The notes beneath the pieces are model-generated. The model was not told the DNA's origin. It ran no database searches and saw only the letters and a list, made by a program, of their open reading frames with translations. Positions 1-6,276 of a DNA stretch of 7,405 nt are shown piece after piece. The position numbers were made by a program, and so were the translations under genes. The stretch lies in assembly GCA_937863205.1 (NCBI GenBank), contig CALMGA010000039.1, forward strand, positions 1 through 7,405, in the 5' to 3' direction. The stretch's first letter is position 1; each line of letters begins with the position of its first letter. Source of the stretch: an uncultured Beijerinckiaceae bacterium (GTDB lineage: Bacteria; Pseudomonadota; Alphaproteobacteria; Rhizobiales; Beijerinckiaceae).

Positions 1-69
1 TGAATCGAGAGGCTTTGCCAAGTGCGCGGTGCCTGATTCAACGGACCTGCCGGGCGGAGGCCGGCAGGT

Positions 70-1016
70 ATGACAACACCGCTGTCGATGGATCTTCGGG
101 GTCGCGTTCTGGCTGCGGTTGCGGCGGGGCTGAGCCACCGGCAGCTGGGCGAGCGGTTTGCGGTCAGCGCGGCCGGCGTGAGCCGTTGGCGGGCGCGGGC
201 GCGCGATCAAGGCGAGGCGTGCGCCAAGCCGATGGGCGGCGACCGGCGCTCGCATCGCACCGAGGCGCATGCGGCCTTGATTCTGGGCCTGTACGAGGCG
301 GAGCGCGACGCCACTCTTCAGGAGTTGCGGGCGGCCTTGGCCGAGCAGGGTGTCATGATCGGCTACGGCGGGCTGTGGCGCTTTTTCGCCCGGCGCAGGA
401 TCACGGTGAAAAAAAGACGGCGCACGCGGCCGAGCAGGAGCGCCCGGATGTCGTAAGACAGCGCCAAGCCTGGGTTGAAAGCCAGAGCGAGCTTGATCGC
501 GCGCATCTTGTGTTCATTGATGAAACCTGGGCTACGACCGCCATGGCCCGCACGCGTGGCCGGGCGCCGCAAGGACAGCGGCTGCGCGCCGCGGTTCCGC
601 ACGGGCACTGGAAAACCACCACCCTCATTGCCGGCCTGCGGCAGGATGGTTTGGTGGCACCCTTTGTTCTGGACGGCCCGGTCAACCGTTGCAGCTTTGA
701 AACCTACACCGCTTGCGTGCTCGTTCCCGGCCTGCGGCCCGGCGACGTCGTGGTCATGGACAACCTGTCCAGCCACAAGGGCCCACGCGTGCGCGAACTG
801 ATCGAGGCCGCAGGAGCAAGCCTGCGCTATCTTCCGCCCTACTCGCCCGACCTCAACCCCATCGAGAACGCCTTCGCCAAGCTGAAGGCGTTGCTGCGCA
901 AAGCGGCCGAACGGACCATTGGCGCATTGTGGGACCGGATCGGCACCAGTCTCGACGCCTTCACACCAGCCGAGTGCGCCAAATACATCAAAGCGGCAGG
1001 CTATGGTGAAGTTTGA
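70..1016 (+). CDS. IS630-family DDE transposase, made by -1 frameshift (orfA/orfB)
   Basis: This gene encodes the transposase that cuts and joins the element's ends at TA targets. Two overlapping frames make one protein of about 315 residues. The first frame (70-456) starts at ATG 70 after a GGAGG-type ribosome site near 56-60 and holds an N-terminal helix-turn-helix region (LRGRVLAAVAAGLSHRQLG, about residues 9-50). The second frame has no good start of its own and continues from an A7 run at 409-415 to TGA 1014-1016. In the joined protein the catalytic residues are D151 (FIDETW), D231 (VVMDNLSSHK) and E266 (LNPIENAFAKLK). There are 34 residues between the second D and the E, the DD34E spacing typical of the IS630/Tc1-mariner group. 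All catalytic residues are present, so it may be active. The alternative is a decayed gene with a chance indel, which is less likely because this two-frame layout is common in the family. Confidence 0.9.
409..415 (+). promoter_or_regulatory. A7 slippery site for -1 frameshift in the transposase
   Basis: Seven consecutive A bases are read in the first frame as AAA AAA followed by AGA. Slipping back one base lets the ribosome (or the polymerase) continue with AAG and enter the frame that contains the DDE domain. The homology to IS630 transposases crosses from one frame to the other exactly here. I did not identify a definite stimulatory pseudoknot downstream. Confidence 0.75.
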
Positions 1017-1119
1017 ACGGATAACGCTCTAGCGCCCATGTCGGCCGTTCCTGGGTCAAAACGGTTTGCCTGATAACCGCCGTTCGTTCATCGTGACCTG
1101 GGCGAGGCTGATAGCAAGG

Positions 1120-1151
1120 CCACGTCGCACGAACGTGTCTGCGCGACGTGG
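1120..1151 (-). terminator. Hairpin downstream of the small secreted-protein gene
   Basis: CCACGTCGC (1120-1128) pairs perfectly with GCGACGTGG (1143-1151), and two more positions nearly pair inward. The hairpin lies 18 bases past the TAG of the minus-strand gene that ends at 1170. No clear T-tract follows on the minus strand, so intrinsic termination is plausible but not certain. It could also be an mRNA 3'-end stabiliser. Confidence 0.4.
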
Positions 1152-1169
1152 CATCGTGCTGGATCAGCG

Positions 1170-1502
1170 CTAGCGATCGCGATGGATCTGCCGGCTCAGC
1201 TGGTCTTCCTGCCGGTTCAGCTGGCGCTGCTCGCCCTTGGTGATGTGGCCATGGTTCAGGGCCGCGTCGGCGCGCTCCTCGGCCCGGATCGCGCGATCTT
1301 CATTGCGGAGCTGGTGCGCCTGTTTGCGGCCGAGTTCCCCCTCACGCTGGCCAGCGTTGATCCGGGCGTCCTCGCTGTTGAGGCGCTTGATCACCTCGGC
1401 GCGGCGCGGGTGCTCCTGATCGAATGTCTGGGCCTGCGCGACGGCGCCGGCACCCAGCGTGACGGTGCAGATGATGATGGATTGTACGAACTTCATGGTC
1501 AT
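1170..1502 (-). CDS. Small exported charged helical protein, unknown function
   Basis: The protein has 110 residues and starts MTMKFVQSIIICTVTLGAGAVAQAQ, a clear Sec signal peptide with a likely cut after AQA. The mature part is rich in Arg, Gln, Glu, Asn and His, with repeated patterns such as RNEDRAIRAEERADAALNHG, then ITKGEQRQLNRQEDQLSRQI. It should be largely helical or coiled-coil, without cysteines. Similar ITKxEQxxLNxQEN-type small periplasmic proteins occur widely in alphaproteobacteria and are annotated as hypothetical. The start at 1502 is chosen because GGAGAGGG sits seven bases upstream; an ATG at 1529 would add a stretch ahead of the signal peptide that makes no sense. It is divergent from the secreted protein gene at 1664. 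A periplasmic role is inferred and no biochemical function can be given. Confidence 0.8.
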   Translation of the reverse strand: MTMKFVQSIIICTVTLGAGAVAQAQTFDQEHPRRAEVIKRLNSEDARINAGQREGELGRKQAHQLRNEDRAIRAEERADAALNHGHITKGEQRQLNRQEDQLSRQIHRDR

Positions 1503-1505
1503 GGT

Positions 1506-1513
1506 CCCTCTCC
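1506..1513 (-). promoter_or_regulatory. Ribosome binding site deciding the start at 1502
   Basis: On the minus strand GGAGAGGG occupies 1513-1506, with GGAG seven bases from the ATG at 1502-1500. This supports the second of three in-frame ATGs (1529, 1502, 1496). The first would give a non-hydrophobic extension before the signal peptide. Confidence 0.65.
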
Positions 1514-1551
1514 AGAACGCCCTGACCATGGTTCGGCGGCGTTGAAGCGGT

Positions 1552-1570
1552 CCTGAACTACCTGTTCAGG
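1552..1570. promoter_or_regulatory. Perfect inverted repeat between divergent genes, candidate operator
   Basis: CCTGAAC (1552-1558) and GTTCAGG (1564-1570) are perfect inverted arms around a 5-base centre. The site is 49 bases upstream of the minus-strand start (1502) and 93 bases upstream of the plus-strand start (1664), where a regulator could control both. The inner GAAC-N5-GTTC recalls LexA-type dyads but has five rather than four spacer bases and is not the direct-repeat form known from alphaproteobacteria, so the regulator is unknown. The ten bases CCTGAACAGG (minus strand of 1561-1570) recur at 3596-3605. Confidence 0.4.
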
Positions 1571-1663
1571 CGTCGTTTACACGGACACGGCCGGCAAGCC
1601 ACGGCTCAGCTAGCGTTCATAAGGAGAGTTCCATCTATCCTCGACAGGCGAGAGGGTCGGGCG

Positions 1664-2737
1664 ATGAAGCGAGTAGCTCCTTCTGTGATCGGTGCATTTC
1701 TCGGCTGTTTTGCTCTGCAGGCTGCCAACGCCGGCGAGACGCAATGGCAGCCGGGCCACCGTGGCGACCTTGCCTTCGAGGCCAGCGCCTTCCTTCGCGG
1801 CACCGCTTATAGGAAGCCGGACAAGGCTGCCGATGAGTTCGACGCCGATGGTGCCTATGGGTCGCTGAACAGGGCGTGGAACGCCACGCACCAGGGCCGT
1901 TGGCTGATCGAGGAGCAGCGCTACGGCTTCGATGCGATCGTCGCCGGAGTCAGCTACCACCGTCAGGACCTCGTGGCGCGAGGCGAGAGGATCCTGAACT
2001 GGGGGTTTGCCCGCGAGCAGCCCGACGGCTCCTTCGACTGCGCCGACCGCTTTCATTCCATGTCGTTCTTCGTCGAGGCCGCCGCACATGCCGCCTTGCT
2101 GCTGGACGGTTCGGATTTCGCGACCGAGAACAGGGCCTGGATCGAAGGCGTCAAGCCGCTGCTGCGCCGCTCCGTGCTCTGGATGATGGCGCCAGAGAAC
2201 GCCGGTCCAGGGCAGGCCAAGGACGCGCCCTATGGCCACCGCTTCTACCTCGATGCCGACGCGATCGGCGAAACGGGCGTGCTGCTGCGCGACAAGGGCA
2301 TGATCGAGGCCTCGCGCGCCTACGTCCGCGCCGGCATCGCCCGCCAGGACGTTTCGGGCTTCAATCCGGAGAAGGGCGGCTCCGACACCAGCTACCACGC
2401 CGTTGGCCTGCTCTTCGCCGAGCACTACTACACCCTGGTCGCCGACGATGCGACGCGCGCCGCCTTGCGGCCGATGCTGGCGCGCGGCCTGTCATGGCTC
2501 GCGGCGCGGGTCCGGCCGGACGGCACCGTCGATCAGACCGGGAATACCCGCACCGGCTTCGGGCAGGAACGCGGCCCGCAGGGCAACCTCAAGACGATGA
2601 GCTACGGCTCGGCATACCGTGCCACCTTCTACTGGGCGATGATCGCGGGCGACCCGCGCTGGGCGGCGCTGGCCACACAGCTTCATGGAGGCCAAGAGGT
2701 TGAGAAGGCGGAGCGCAAGGCCGGCATCCCGCATTGA
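1664..2737 (+). CDS. Secreted helical protein, possibly alpha/alpha-toroid, unknown function
   Basis: The protein has 357 residues. A Sec signal peptide (MKRVAPSVIGAFLGCFALQAANA, likely cut after residue 23) marks it for export. The mature part is an almost continuous series of amphipathic helices with aromatic-rich turns: an RAWNATHQGRWLIEEQRYG region, a NWGFAREQPDGSFDC region, GGSDTSYHAVGLLFAEHYYTLV, then WLAARVRPDGTVDQTGNTRTG. The paired helices with PDGSF/PDGTV turns resemble alpha/alpha-toroid folds of polysaccharide lyases, six-hairpin glycosidases and terpene cyclases, so a periplasmic carbohydrate-active role is possible. This is inference from style, not a recognised motif. The ATG at 1664 is preceded by a GAGAGGG ribosome site. 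The 3' end converges on the decayed GlcG-like gene. GC-rich third positions support coding throughout. Confidence 0.8.
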   Translation: MKRVAPSVIGAFLGCFALQAANAGETQWQPGHRGDLAFEASAFLRGTAYRKPDKAADEFDADGAYGSLNRAWNATHQGRWLIEEQRYGFDAIVAGVSYHRQDLVARGERILNWGFAREQPDGSFDCADRFHSMSFFVEAAAHAALLLDGSDFATENRAWIEGVKPLLRRSVLWMMAPENAGPGQAKDAPYGHRFYLDADAIGETGVLLRDKGMIEASRAYVRAGIARQDVSGFNPEKGGSDTSYHAVGLLFAEHYYTLVADDATRAALRPMLARGLSWLAARVRPDGTVDQTGNTRTGFGQERGPQGNLKTMSYGSAYRATFYWAMIAGDPRWAALATQLHGGQEVEKAERKAGIPH

Positions 2738-2776
2738 TGCGGCCGGCTGCCTACCAAGCGCATGCAGACCCCGTGT

Positions 2777-3222
2777 TCGTCCAAGCTCGCCGCCGACTTT
2801 TTTCCAGTCCGCGGCGACACCGGCGAGGGCACGGAGCCCGGCGTGGCACACGGCCTCGTCCTCATTCGGCTCACCGACGGACGATCCGATGCCGCCGACC
2901 ACGGCGCCGGCAACAACCAGTGGCACGCCCCCGGTAAGCGGCATCCGGCCTGGAAACGAGAGCAGAGCGGGGTTGTCCGGGACGGCCGCCTGCAGCTTGA
3001 TGTCGGCGTCCGCGTGGTCGCGGCGGTGCGCGCCTTCAGCGTCGCCGCATCGGGCGTATGCAACCGCGCGCCATCGAGGCGCTGCAAGGCCAGCAGCACA
3101 CCGGCGGCATCGACGACCGCGACGGTCACTTCGAGCCTGTGCCGCTCGGCCTCTGCGCAGGCTGCCACCATGATCTGGCGCACATCGGCCGCCTGGAGAA
3201 CGTGCACGGTCTTCAGGCTCAT
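2777..3222 (-). pseudogene. GlcG/HbpS (DUF336) family protein, frameshifted
   Basis: The family comprises small haem-binding or cofactor-associated alpha/beta proteins of about 140-160 residues, often encoded beside oxidation pathways. The first 74 codons (3222 to 3001) give the usual N-terminal half: MSLKTVHVLQAADVRQIM, then EVTVAVVDAAGVLLALQRLDGA and ATLKARTAATTRTPT. From about 3004 the homology continues in another frame with ADIKLQAAVPDNPALLSFPGR, GGVPLVVAGAVVGGIGSS and EPNEDEAVCHAGLRALAG. The switch fits loss of one base near 3001-3010, and no slippery run is present there. The second frame also lacks a stop at the expected end (about 2780) and runs on to 2492 over the convergent gene. 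A CGA at 2779-2777 could be a mutated TGA, so the end given is a guess. It follows the EthD-like gene by 15 bases, as in an operon. Sequencing error is the main alternative to real decay. Confidence 0.75.
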
Positions 3223-3237
3223 GGCATGCGTCCGATC

Positions 3238-3573
3238 TCAGCTGGCCGGCGGGAGGACCGTGGCCTCGGTCACGTAGTGGTAGAAGCGGCCGGTGAAGAG
3301 CGTCATGACTTTTTCGGTGGCCTCGTGGGACTCCGGTCGGATCTTCGAAGCCATGCACGCGTCGATCGCGTCCATGTCCGGAAAGTCCATCTCCAGGATC
3401 ATCGCGATCGGTCGCGCGTCCTTGTCCATCGTCCTGGTACGCTGAACGCGAACGGCGGTGACGTGGGGAAACTTGCGCCACAACGGCTGGAGTTCGTCGC
3501 GCACGCGGCGGAAGAACTCCTCCTCATGCCCGGCCTTGATCGTGCCTTCGTAGATCGCCGTTCGCGTCAGCAT
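3238..3573 (-). CDS. EthD/ABM-like dimeric alpha-beta barrel protein
   Basis: The 111-residue protein has the size and pattern of the dimeric alpha/beta-barrel superfamily (EthD, antibiotic monooxygenase-like and stress-response A/B domains): a first strand TRTAIYEGTIKAGHEEEFFRRV, a long helix, a VTAVRVQRTR strand, IAMILEMDFPDMDAIDACMAS and a C-terminal FTGRFYHYVTEATV. Members act as small monooxygenases, isomerases or accessory factors in degradation of organic compounds. No catalytic residue can be assigned here. The ATG at 3573 is chosen because GGAGAAG lies at 3584-3578, seven bases away. The gene is followed after 15 bases by the GlcG/HbpS-like gene, so the two were probably co-transcribed and served one oxidative pathway. 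It is divergent from the SoxC-like gene. The exact substrate is unknown. Confidence 0.75.
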   Translation of the reverse strand: MLTRTAIYEGTIKAGHEEEFFRRVRDELQPLWRKFPHVTAVRVQRTRTMDKDARPIAMILEMDFPDMDAIDACMASKIRPESHEATEKVMTLFTGRFYHYVTEATVLPPAS

Positions 3574-3918
3574 GTTTCTTCTCCATCGTCGCAGGCCTGA
3601 ACAGGCGAGGAGCGGTGGGGTTCAGGAACGAGGTAGAACGGCAATGCGCCCATGCCGGCCATGCCACGATGCCTGAAGTGTCGCTTAAGATCAGTCATCC
3701 GCTGCCGGCATATGTGTCTCTGATTGATCGACGCGCGTTGCGTCCGGTTGCGACGACGTGGATTTCAGGTCCAACCGAGCCGGTTTCGGTCGTAAAGCGT
3801 ATCTTGCAGCACTGCTGCTTCGGTTATCAACAAGGTGCCAGGGCCAAAAAAGCGACTTGAGCACAGCGACGCCGGAGACCCAGCCGTGCGTTGGTCGTCG
3901 GAACGATCGTGAGGGCAT
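3574..3918. other. Divergent intergenic stretch, no convincing gene
   Basis: These 345 bases separate the EthD-like gene (minus) from the SoxC-like gene (plus) and must contain both promoters, but I see no strong -35/-10 pair. They hold an 8-base palindrome CAGGCCTG (3592-3599), the ten bases CCTGAACAGG (3596-3605) also found at the 1552-1570 dyad, and an A6 run near 3845. An 81-codon plus-strand reading frame (3615-3860) has no ribosome site and no recognisable similarity, so I do not call it a gene. The base composition is less GC-rich than in the flanking genes, as expected for non-coding DNA. Confidence 0.5.
3578..3584 (-). promoter_or_regulatory. Ribosome binding site of the EthD-like gene
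   Basis: Minus-strand GGAGAAG, with GGAG seven bases from the ATG at 3573-3571, fixes this start. It is among the best-formed ribosome sites in the window. Confidence 0.65.
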
Positions 3919-5301
3919 GTGCAGCCGTTGACGCCTCCACGTGACCTGACCGGGCAATCCGGCCTGGATCGCCGCCGCTTCTTCGTGAGCGCCCTCGCCG
4001 TCGGGGCAGCCGCCGCAGCGCCCGACATAGTCGCCGCCGACCCCTCGCGCGAGCAGCGGCTGCCGTTTGGCGACCCACTCGGGCGCTCGCCGTCGCGCTT
4101 TCATCCGTCCTTCGTCAAGGACGTCGGTCGCCTCACCGACCTCAACGCCACCAACCAGGGCGGCGCATGGTGGAACTTCGACACCTACGTCACGCCGCTG
4201 CAGGACTTCTACATCCGCAGCGAATACCCGACGCCCCGTCCGGAGGTCGACCGCCGCGTCGATCCCCGGTACTGGCGCTTGAAGATCCACGGCGACGCGA
4301 TCGAACGGCCGATCGAGGTCGGCTACGACGACCTGCTCAAGATGCCTTCGCGCTCGATCATCAGCGTCATGCAATGCGCTGGCAACGGTCGCAGCCTGTT
4401 CTGGGAACAGGAGGACATGCTGCGTGAGCCGAGCAAGGTCACCGGCAACGGCTGGGGCCTCGGCGGGGTCGGCCTCGCCGAGTGGCAATACGTGCCGATG
4501 AGCCACATCCTGGGCCTCGTCGGGCTCAAGCCGAACGCCAAGGCGTGCCTGTTCTGGTCGGGCGTCGACGGCAAGACGCCGAACACCGAGTCCGACACCG
4601 GACGCCCGACCCCGATTTCCGAGATCATCGCGCGGGGCGACGACATCGGCCTGGCGTTCAAGATGAACGGCCGGCCCCTGCTGCCCGACCACGGCGCGCC
4701 GGTCCGCGCCCTGGTGCCGGGTTGGTGCGGCGGCGCCTCGACCAAGTGGCTGACGGAGATCAAGATAGCCAGCCACGACTTCTGGGTGCGCCTCAACACT
4801 ATCGGTCACTCGATGGTCGGGCCGGACTACCCGCCGCCGAAGCCGGCACCGAACGACGAGTTCCGCTTCGTCCGCCCGGACTAGGTAATCGGCCAGCCCG
4901 TCACCTGGCATCCGATGCGGTCCATGCTGACGGTGCCGCTGGTGCTGGCCAAACAGCCGGACATGCCGCCGAACTATCCCCTCGATCGCGGCGAGGTGCC
5001 CGTGATGAAGGCGGGGCCGCAGAGCCTGCGAGGTTACGCCTGGGCGCCGCGCGCGGGCGTGCATCGCGTCGACATCCGCATCAACGGCGGCGGCTGGCAG
5101 CAGGCGATGCTGACCGACCCGCAGCCCAACCCTTACACGTGGCGGCGCTTCGAGTTCGCCTTCGACCCGCAGCCGGGCGAGTTCATCATCGAAACGCGGA
5201 CCATGGACAACCGCGGCGAGATCCAGCCGCCGACCGTGCCCTTCAACAAGGGTGGCTATGACTTCTGCGCGATCCCCAGGTTCAAGGTGCGCTTCAGCTG
5301 A
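3919..5301 (+). pseudogene. SoxC/sulfite-oxidase-family molybdoenzyme, split by in-frame TAG
   Basis: The family oxidises sulfite or sulfur bound to a carrier in the periplasm using a molybdopterin cofactor, usually with a c-type cytochrome partner. A twin-arginine leader (LDRRRFFVSALAVGAAAAAP, residues 16-35) shows folded export. The molybdenum-binding domain follows, with the ligand cysteine C153 in MQCAGNGRSLFWEQ and a GWCGGASTKWLTEIKI segment. TAG at 4882-4884 (codon 322) ends the first frame after FRFVRPD. The same frame then continues without a break (VIGQPVTWHPMRSMLTVPLV) into the Mo-co dimerisation domain and stops at TGA 5299-5301; the full length would be 460 residues, normal for the family. 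The start is GTG 3919 (TGA at 3910-3912 prevents an upstream start), with a weak GAGGG close by; TTG 3928 is an alternative. No soxD-like cytochrome gene follows. The product is either a truncated monomeric fragment or a full protein by amber readthrough. Confidence 0.85.
4882..4884 (+). other. In-frame amber codon inside the SoxC-like gene
   Basis: TAG lies between FRFVRPD and VIGQPVTWHP, with coding similarity on both sides in the same frame. One substitution away from TAG are AAG, GAG, CAG, TGG, TCG, TTG, TAC and TAT, so a point mutation from a sense codon suffices. It sits at the junction of the Mo-cofactor domain and the dimerisation domain. No ribosome site clearly supports restart at the ATGs at 4915 or 4924. 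Confidence 0.85.
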
Positions 5302-5395
5302 CCTCGGCCGGCTACTCGCTTCCGCTCTTGCCGTCATCGCTGCGATTGGCTTGTTGCCTCCAGCTTGGACAGCATGCCCGCTTCACACCATCGCT

Positions 5396-5579
5396 CCCAG
5401 CGATGCGTATACGGCACCCGCTCGCCGCGCCGGCCTAATGCATCGATCATCTACAAGCAGACTGCAACTCACGCGCCGTGCGGATCCTGCTCGGGCACAC
5501 CAAGATTGAGAGCACGGTGCGCTAGCTCGGCGTCGACGTCGAGGATGCTCTCACCCTGGCCGAGCGCACCGAGGTTTGA
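5396..5579 (+). pseudogene. Tyrosine recombinase/integrase, C-terminal remnant
   Basis: Joined across frames, the stretch reads YGT-x-SxRRxxASIIYKQT, then RAVRILLGHTKIESTVR, TAG, LGVDVEDALTLAERTEV and a TGA at 5577-5579. This is the end of the phage-type integrases common on alphaproteobacterial plasmids and islands, which normally read HSLRRTKAS...LLGHTKxESTVRYLG. Three defects are visible: the catalytic His position before SxRR reads as CGC (Arg) in this frame; one base is missing near 5464 (frame change between IIYKQT and NSRAVR); and the catalytic tyrosine codon is TAG (5523-5525). Nothing upstream of about 5390 is recognisable, so most of the gene is gone. It lies 95 bases after the SoxC-like gene and probably marks an old integration or deletion boundary. 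Confidence 0.8.
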
Positions 5580-5585
5580 TCAACC

Positions 5586-5615
5586 GCAGCTCCGGGCATC
5601 ACGCGCCGGAGCTGC
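5586..5615 (+). terminator. Perfect 10-bp hairpin after the integrase remnant
   Basis: GCAGCTCCGG (5586-5595) pairs perfectly with CCGGAGCTGC (5606-5615) around a 10-base loop. It begins seven bases after the integrase TGA, the position of a transcription terminator. There is no T-tract after it, so termination is inferred from place and stem strength. Confidence 0.5.
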
Positions 5616-5781
5616 ACATACAGCACTGCGCCCACATAGGTCGTTGCCGCTTCGCGTTGGTAAGCTCTGAAGCCGACATTGGCAGGTCTGGGCCGCTCAG
5701 GTCATCCGGAAGCCGACCCAGCCCGCACCATTGCCGCGGGATCCTGGACCACCCGTCATCGGTACTGATGAATCGAGGCAC

Positions 5782-6276
5782 TCAGTGCATCTTGGCCTCA
5801 AGCTCGCCAAGGTGACGCTCAACGATGCGGTGCGTCTCGGCAGCGAACGCCTTCAGGTCAGGATTGGCGCCGCCCTTGGCTTCTTTGGCAAAGGCCGCCC
5901 CGTCCGCGTTGTGGATCTTCTTCATGTCGGCGATGTAGGCTGCATCGAACGCCGCGCCGGTCATGGCCTTGATCTTGTCGAGCCTCGCCTGGAACTCAGC
6001 ATCGAGCTTGTCGGGGAAGTCGAGTCCGTTCGCCTTAGCGATCGACTTCAGCTTGTCACCGACCAGCATGTGATCGTGGGTCTCGGTGTTACCCTGGTCC
6101 TTGATGTCCTGCGTCGAGCCGACCTGTTCCGCCACTTTGCCAAGTTCGACTTCGTACATGCCGCCCTGCGACACCATCGCGACAAATGCCTTATCGGCAT
6201 CCGAAACCGTTCCGGCCGCCAGCACCGGGCTGGCCGCGAGCAGGACGCAAGCCAGGGAGGGGACGAAAAGGCGCAT
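5782..6276 (-). CDS. DUF4142-domain secreted protein
   Basis: The protein has 164 residues. A signal peptide (MRLFVPSLACVLLAASPVLAAG, likely cut near residue 21) leads into a DUF4142 domain, a ferritin-like helical bundle found in many periplasmic or outer-membrane proteins of unknown role. Typical features are DKAFVAMVSQGGMYEVELGKVAEQ near the start, a DIKDQGNTETHDHMLVGDKLKSIAKANG helix pair, LDKIKAMTGAAFDAAYIADM and a C-terminal HRIVERHLGELEAKM. The ribosome site is weak (GGGAA about 12 bases upstream). Its 5' end and upstream DNA were duplicated in tandem, so the gene is now preceded by a copy of its own leader rather than by its original upstream sequence. The intact copy is the downstream one in the direction of transcription. 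Its function is unknown; DUF4142 genes are often linked to stress conditions, which I cannot confirm here. Confidence 0.88.
   Translation of the reverse strand: MRLFVPSLACVLLAASPVLAAGTVSDADKAFVAMVSQGGMYEVELGKVAEQVGSTQDIKDQGNTETHDHMLVGDKLKSIAKANGLDFPDKLDAEFQARLDKIKAMTGAAFDAAYIADMKKIHNADGAAFAKEAKGGANPDLKAFAAETHRIVERHLGELEAKMH

Larger units (their letters stand above)
1..1031 (+). mobile_element. IS630-family insertion sequence, left end outside the window
   Basis: The stretch carries an IS630-type transposase (70-1016) and ends shortly after it. IS630 elements insert at TA, so the TA at 1030-1031, just after the sequence GAACGGATAACGCTC, is the likely right boundary. The reverse complement of that end (starting GAGCGTTATCCG) should recur as the left inverted repeat. 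I do not find it in bases 1-69, so the left end probably lies upstream of the window. The identification of the family is secure from the transposase; the right boundary is inferred from family habit and was not confirmed by a matching left end. Confidence 0.75.

Noticed and set aside
1555..1567. LexA/SOS box within the 1552-1570 dyad
   Set aside because: The spacing is GAAC-N5-GTTC, not the N4 of Gram-positive boxes nor the direct-repeat GTTC-N7-GTTC form of alphaproteobacteria, and no SOS gene is next to it.
1610..2425. Minus-strand open frame of 271 codons opposite the secreted protein gene
   Set aside because: It is antisense to a gene with a clear signal peptide and ribosome site; no motif was recognised.
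2492..3481. Minus-strand open frame of 329 codons
   Set aside because: It covers parts of three genes in the wrong frame. Only its middle part is real, as the second half of the frameshifted GlcG/HbpS-like gene.
3615..3860. Possible 81-residue plus-strand gene
   Set aside because: It has no ribosome site and no recognised similarity, and lies in an otherwise intergenic stretch.
3900..3929. EcfG-type stress promoter (GGAAC...CGTT) before the SoxC-like gene
   Set aside because: The spacer is 21 bases instead of about 17, and the CGTT falls inside the coding region.
3691..5337. Long minus-strand open frame of 548 codons
   Set aside because: It is antisense to the SoxC-like gene, has low-complexity Arg/Ala/Val/Asp-rich composition and no family features; it is a shadow of GC-rich codon use on the plus strand.
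4882..5525. General reassignment of TAG in this organism
   Set aside because: The gene at 1170-1502 appears to end normally at TAG, and the integrase with the second TAG is frameshifted anyway; decay explains both more simply.
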